NCBI RefSeq assembly: GCF_018224615.1 | Contig: NZ_JAGTUK010000003.1 | Coordinates: 358,339 to 422,338, forward strand | Direction of reading: 5' to 3' | Source: Microbacterium paraoxydans | GTDB taxonomy: Bacteria; Actinomycetota; Actinomycetes; Actinomycetales; Microbacteriaceae | Length of the DNA stretch: 64,000 nt | Part shown: piece by piece, positions 61,480 through 64,000 of the stretch | Layout: every line of letters begins with the position of its first letter | Numbering within the stretch: the stretch's first letter is position 1 | Notes under the pieces: generated by a model | What the model saw: only the letters and a program-made list of their open reading frames with translations | Database searches by the model: none | Told to the model about the DNA's origin: nothing | Translations under genes and position numbers: made by a program

Positions 61480-63069
61480 ATGTCCGAACGCGAGAGCGCG
61501 TCGTCCCCGCACGACACCGACGCTCGGTTGGGTGACCTTTTCGAGAACCTACCGGCGCCGGCGCCCCAGGTACCCGTCGCGGACACCAGCGCGCCGGTGC
61601 CCGGATCGCGCCGCGCCGCCCGTGAGGCAGCCCGGCGCGCGGCACGTCAGCAGCACGCCGGCGAGCACGGGCTCGAGACCACCGACTCGCCCGCGCCATC
61701 GGCCACCTCGGGGGAAGCCCCCGCGCCGGCCGCTGCGTCCGCGTCGCAGGCCGGACGGCCGCCGTCGGATGCCACGACTGCGACGGAGCCGGCCCGGGCG
61801 CCCGAGACCACCGCCGTCCCCGTGCCCCGATCCTCTCGCGACACCTCGGTCGAGGAGCACGGCGACGCGACTCGTCCTCTCCCGCGCGTGTCGGCGCCCG
61901 CGGGCGCTGCCACCGCGTCCGAGGCGCCGACCGTCGGCGGCGGCCTCGATGACCTGTTCGTCTCGGGCGACGACGAGCATCACGGTCCCCGCGCACCGAA
62001 GAAGAAGCGCCGCAAGGGATGCCTGATCGCGCTCATCGTGATCCTCGCCATCATCGGCGGCATCGTCGCGGGCGGCGTGTGGGCGTGGAACACCTACGGC
62101 GACCGCATCAGCGACGCGATGGGCTGGGGCGACTCGAAGGACTGGGAGCCCGGTCTCGCCAACGGCGAGGTCTACGTCACGATCAAGTCGGGCGACACCG
62201 GACAGCCGGTGTCGGCCGCGCTCCACGATGCGGGTGTGACCAAGACCGCCGACGTGTTCTACGACTACCTCATCGACGAGGGCATCGCCGTGACGTTCTA
62301 CCCCGGCGTCTACCGTCTGCAGAAGAAGATGACGGCGGAGGCCGCGCTGGCCGCACTGCAGGACGAGAAGAACAAGCTCGAGAACACCGTCTCGGTGGCG
62401 GAGGGCGGAACGATCACATCGTCCCTTCCAGCCATGGCCGAAACCCTCGGACTCCCGCTCTCGGACTTCGAGGCCGCGGTGGCGGACCCGGCGGTCTACG
62501 GTGTGCAGGCGCAGAGCCTGGAGGGATGGCTGTTCCCGGCTGTGTACACGTTCGATCCCGGCGTCACCGCCACGCAGGTGATCCAGCAGATGGTCGATCG
62601 CACTAGGGAGGCGCTCGATGCGGCGGGCGTGCCCGCTGATGACGCCCAGCGGGTGCTGACGATCGCGTCGATCATTCAGCGCGAAGGACGCACGGACGAT
62701 TTCCCCAAGGTGTCGCGTGTCATCGAGAACCGTCTGGCGATCGACATGAAGCTCCAGATGGACTCGACGGCGCAGTACGGCTACGGCTCCCTGCACGAGG
62801 GGGTCGTGTCGAGCTCGGCGGAGGCGCTCGAGGACCCGAACCCGTGGAACACGTATGTGAACACGGGTCTCCCGGTCACGCCGATCGCGAGCCCGAGCGA
62901 GGCGGCGATCAAGGCGGCCATGCAGCCGGCGGACGGCCCGTGGCTCTACTTCGTGACGGTCAACCTCGCGACCGGAGAGACGCAGTTCTCCGAGACTCTC
63001 GCCGAGCACGAGCAGGGTGTGGAGAAGTGGCGCGAGTGGTGCAAGGCAAACCCCGACGGTGGCTGCTGA
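61480..63069 (+). CDS. mltG: Endolytic murein transglycosylase MltG
   Basis: A 529-residue membrane protein. Residues 1-~175 are a disordered cytoplasmic region rich in Ala, Pro, Ser and Asp. A KKKRRK stop precedes the single membrane helix (~181-202). The extracytoplasmic YceG domain contains GVYRLQKKMTAEAALAAL, SLEGWLFPAVYTF and TIASIIQREG with the conserved Glu402, then NRLAIDMKLQMDSTAQYGYG. It cleaves nascent glycan strands and sets their length. The long cytoplasmic extension is usual in actinobacteria. Confidence 0.93.
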   Translation: MSERESASSPHDTDARLGDLFENLPAPAPQVPVADTSAPVPGSRRAAREAARRAARQQHAGEHGLETTDSPAPSATSGEAPAPAAASASQAGRPPSDATTATEPARAPETTAVPVPRSSRDTSVEEHGDATRPLPRVSAPAGAATASEAPTVGGGLDDLFVSGDDEHHGPRAPKKKRRKGCLIALIVILAIIGGIVAGGVWAWNTYGDRISDAMGWGDSKDWEPGLANGEVYVTIKSGDTGQPVSAALHDAGVTKTADVFYDYLIDEGIAVTFYPGVYRLQKKMTAEAALAALQDEKNKLENTVSVAEGGTITSSLPAMAETLGLPLSDFEAAVADPAVYGVQAQSLEGWLFPAVYTFDPGVTATQVIQQMVDRTREALDAAGVPADDAQRVLTIASIIQREGRTDDFPKVSRVIENRLAIDMKLQMDSTAQYGYGSLHEGVVSSSAEALEDPNPWNTYVNTGLPVTPIASPSEAAIKAAMQPADGPWLYFVTVNLATGETQFSETLAEHEQGVEKWREWCKANPDGGC

Positions 63070-63904
63070 CGACGTGACGGGGGCCCGACTCGCGGTGTGG
63101 GGCGACCCGATCGCGCACTCCCAATCGCCCGCGCTGCACGCCGCCGCGTACCGCGTGCTCGGGCTGGACTGGCACTACGACCGCAGACGGGTGGCGGCGG
63201 ACGAGTTCGAGGGAGCCGTACGCGGGCTCGACAGCTCCTGGCGCGGACTCTCGCTCACCATGCCCCTGAAGGAGGTCGCGCACCGGTTCGCCGCGACGCA
63301 CGACCCGCACGCGCAGTCGACGGGCGCGGTCAACACCCTGCTTCTCGGCGCGCGGCCCGCCGGCTTCAACACCGACGTGGGTGGCATCGTCGACGCGCTG
63401 GCCGAGGCGGGGATCACGTCCGCGCGGACGGCCCGCATCCTCGGGGCGGGCGCCACGGCCTCCTCGGCACTCGTCGCCCTGGCCGAGCTCGGCGTGGCGC
63501 GCGTCGAGGTACGGGCGCGGCGTCCCGAACGCGCGGCAGGGCTGCGGGCGCTGGGGGACGACCGGCTCGGTGTCGGTGTGGCGGTGCAGCCGTTGGCGAG
63601 CGCCGAGGTGGCAGAGACCCCTCGCGCGGTGGACGTCACCGTCGCCACGCTGCCGTCCGGAACGATACTGCCGCCCGAGGTGGCGGAACCCCTGGCCGCG
63701 CGGGGCGGCGCGCTGTTCGACGCCGCCTATGCACCCTGGCCCTCCGCGCTCGCATCGGTCTGGGGGACCGGCACGGTGGTGTCCGGGCTCGGGATGCTGC
63801 TGCACCAGGCCGTGCGGCAGATCCGGATCTTCCACCACGGCGATCCGCTCGCGCCGCTTCCCGACGAGCCGGAGGTGCTCGCCGCCATGCGCGAAGCACT
63901 CTGA
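63059..63904 (+). CDS. aroE: Shikimate dehydrogenase
   Basis: A 281-residue NADP-linked enzyme of aromatic amino acid synthesis. The substrate pocket shows SQSPALH, the catalytic lysine in MPLKEVAHRF (Lys71) and the NTDVGGI aspartate (Asp106). The cofactor site is ILGAGATASSAL, and VVSGLGMLLHQA near the C-terminus is typical. The GTG at 63059 overlaps mltG by 11 nt; a GTG at 63074 just after the mltG stop is an alternative that removes five residues. Some motifs (GAVNTLL) suggest a canonical AroE rather than a quinate paralogue. Confidence 0.92.
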   Translation: MAADDVTGARLAVWGDPIAHSQSPALHAAAYRVLGLDWHYDRRRVAADEFEGAVRGLDSSWRGLSLTMPLKEVAHRFAATHDPHAQSTGAVNTLLLGARPAGFNTDVGGIVDALAEAGITSARTARILGAGATASSALVALAELGVARVEVRARRPERAAGLRALGDDRLGVGVAVQPLASAEVAETPRAVDVTVATLPSGTILPPEVAEPLAARGGALFDAAYAPWPSALASVWGTGTVVSGLGMLLHQAVRQIRIFHHGDPLAPLPDEPEVLAAMREAL

Positions 63905-63958
63905 CGCGCGGGACGACATGCGGCGTGACGGACGCCAAACGCATGGGAGACTGGAGCA

Positions 63959-64000
63959 ATGCTCCGCGTGCTCACGGCCGGCGAATCGCACGGCCCAGAA
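63959..64000 (+). CDS. aroC: Chorismate synthase, N-terminal fragment cut by the window edge
   Basis: The last 42 bases encode MLRVLTAGESHGPE, the highly conserved N-terminus of AroC, which makes chorismate from EPSP with reduced FMN. The reading frame is open to the edge. It follows aroE by 54 bp. A GAGACT hexamer 6 nt before the ATG may be a leaderless-type promoter within the run. Confidence 0.85.
   Translation, partial: MLRVLTAGESHGPE

Overview
The window is high-GC, densely packed DNA from an actinobacterium, most likely a Microbacteriaceae member close to Microbacterium. The pointers are the actinobacterial marker families DUF4193, DUF3093, DUF3710, DUF3159 and DUF3000, many GTG starts, and gene orders shared with Mycobacterium (dut, thrS-HIT, pdxST-yebC-ruvCAB-yajC-secDF-rel, alaS-ruvX-mltG-aroE-aroC). 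I see no rRNA, CRISPR array, insertion sequence or prophage. It reads as chromosomal backbone with small accessory insertions.

Layout. 1-7.8 kb: DUF4193, DUF3093, dut, DUF3710, DUF3159, aconitase and dxs. 7.8-17.4 kb: a lipid block with a glpD/TetR pair divergent from an alkyl-DHAP-synthase-like flavoprotein, a diacylglycerol-kinase-like gene and a GMC oxidoreductase, then a fadB/fadA beta-oxidation pair. 17.5-22.9 kb: RNase D, DUF3000, a hydrolase, sufE, sseA and zapE. 23-34.6 kb: a more variable stretch with amtB behind a GlnR-type box, a lone PemK-like gene, small membrane proteins, a GIY-YIG protein, a lipoprotein sugar dehydrogenase, a flavin-dependent oxidoreductase, four tRNA genes, a zinc alcohol dehydrogenase, a metallo-beta-lactamase-fold enzyme, photolyase and DoxX. 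34.7-50.7 kb: thrS-HIT, a vitamin B6 block (pdxY and a MocR regulator divergent from pdxS-pdxT), then yebC, ruvCAB, yajC, secDF and rel. 50.7-55.7 kb: an AbiEi-like gene, DUF349, and a GlnR-box-controlled pair made of a NirB-like protein without its catalytic domain and a HemD-fold/winged-helix protein. 55.8-64 kb: rarA, rpsD, alaS, ruvX, mltG, aroE and the first 14 codons of aroC.

Two regulatory themes stand out. First, at least seven genes (dut, DUF3000, the PemK-like gene, the GIY-YIG gene, ruvC, ruvA, rarA) carry a TAnnnT -10 hexamer exactly 6 nt before the start codon, which points to leaderless mRNAs. Second, there are several well-formed operators: tandem GlnR-like boxes before amtB and the NirB-like gene, a 24-bp palindrome before acnA, an 18-bp perfect palindrome between the MocR gene and pdxS, and a TetR-type palindrome in a 20-bp divergent gap.

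The best candidate for something undescribed is the 52.75-55.37 kb pair: a GlnR-linked NirB relative that keeps the reductase half but has no siroheme/4Fe-4S domain, translationally coupled to a HemD-like domain fused to an OmpR-type DNA-binding domain. All function assignments rest on reading the sequence and remembered family knowledge; no database search was run.
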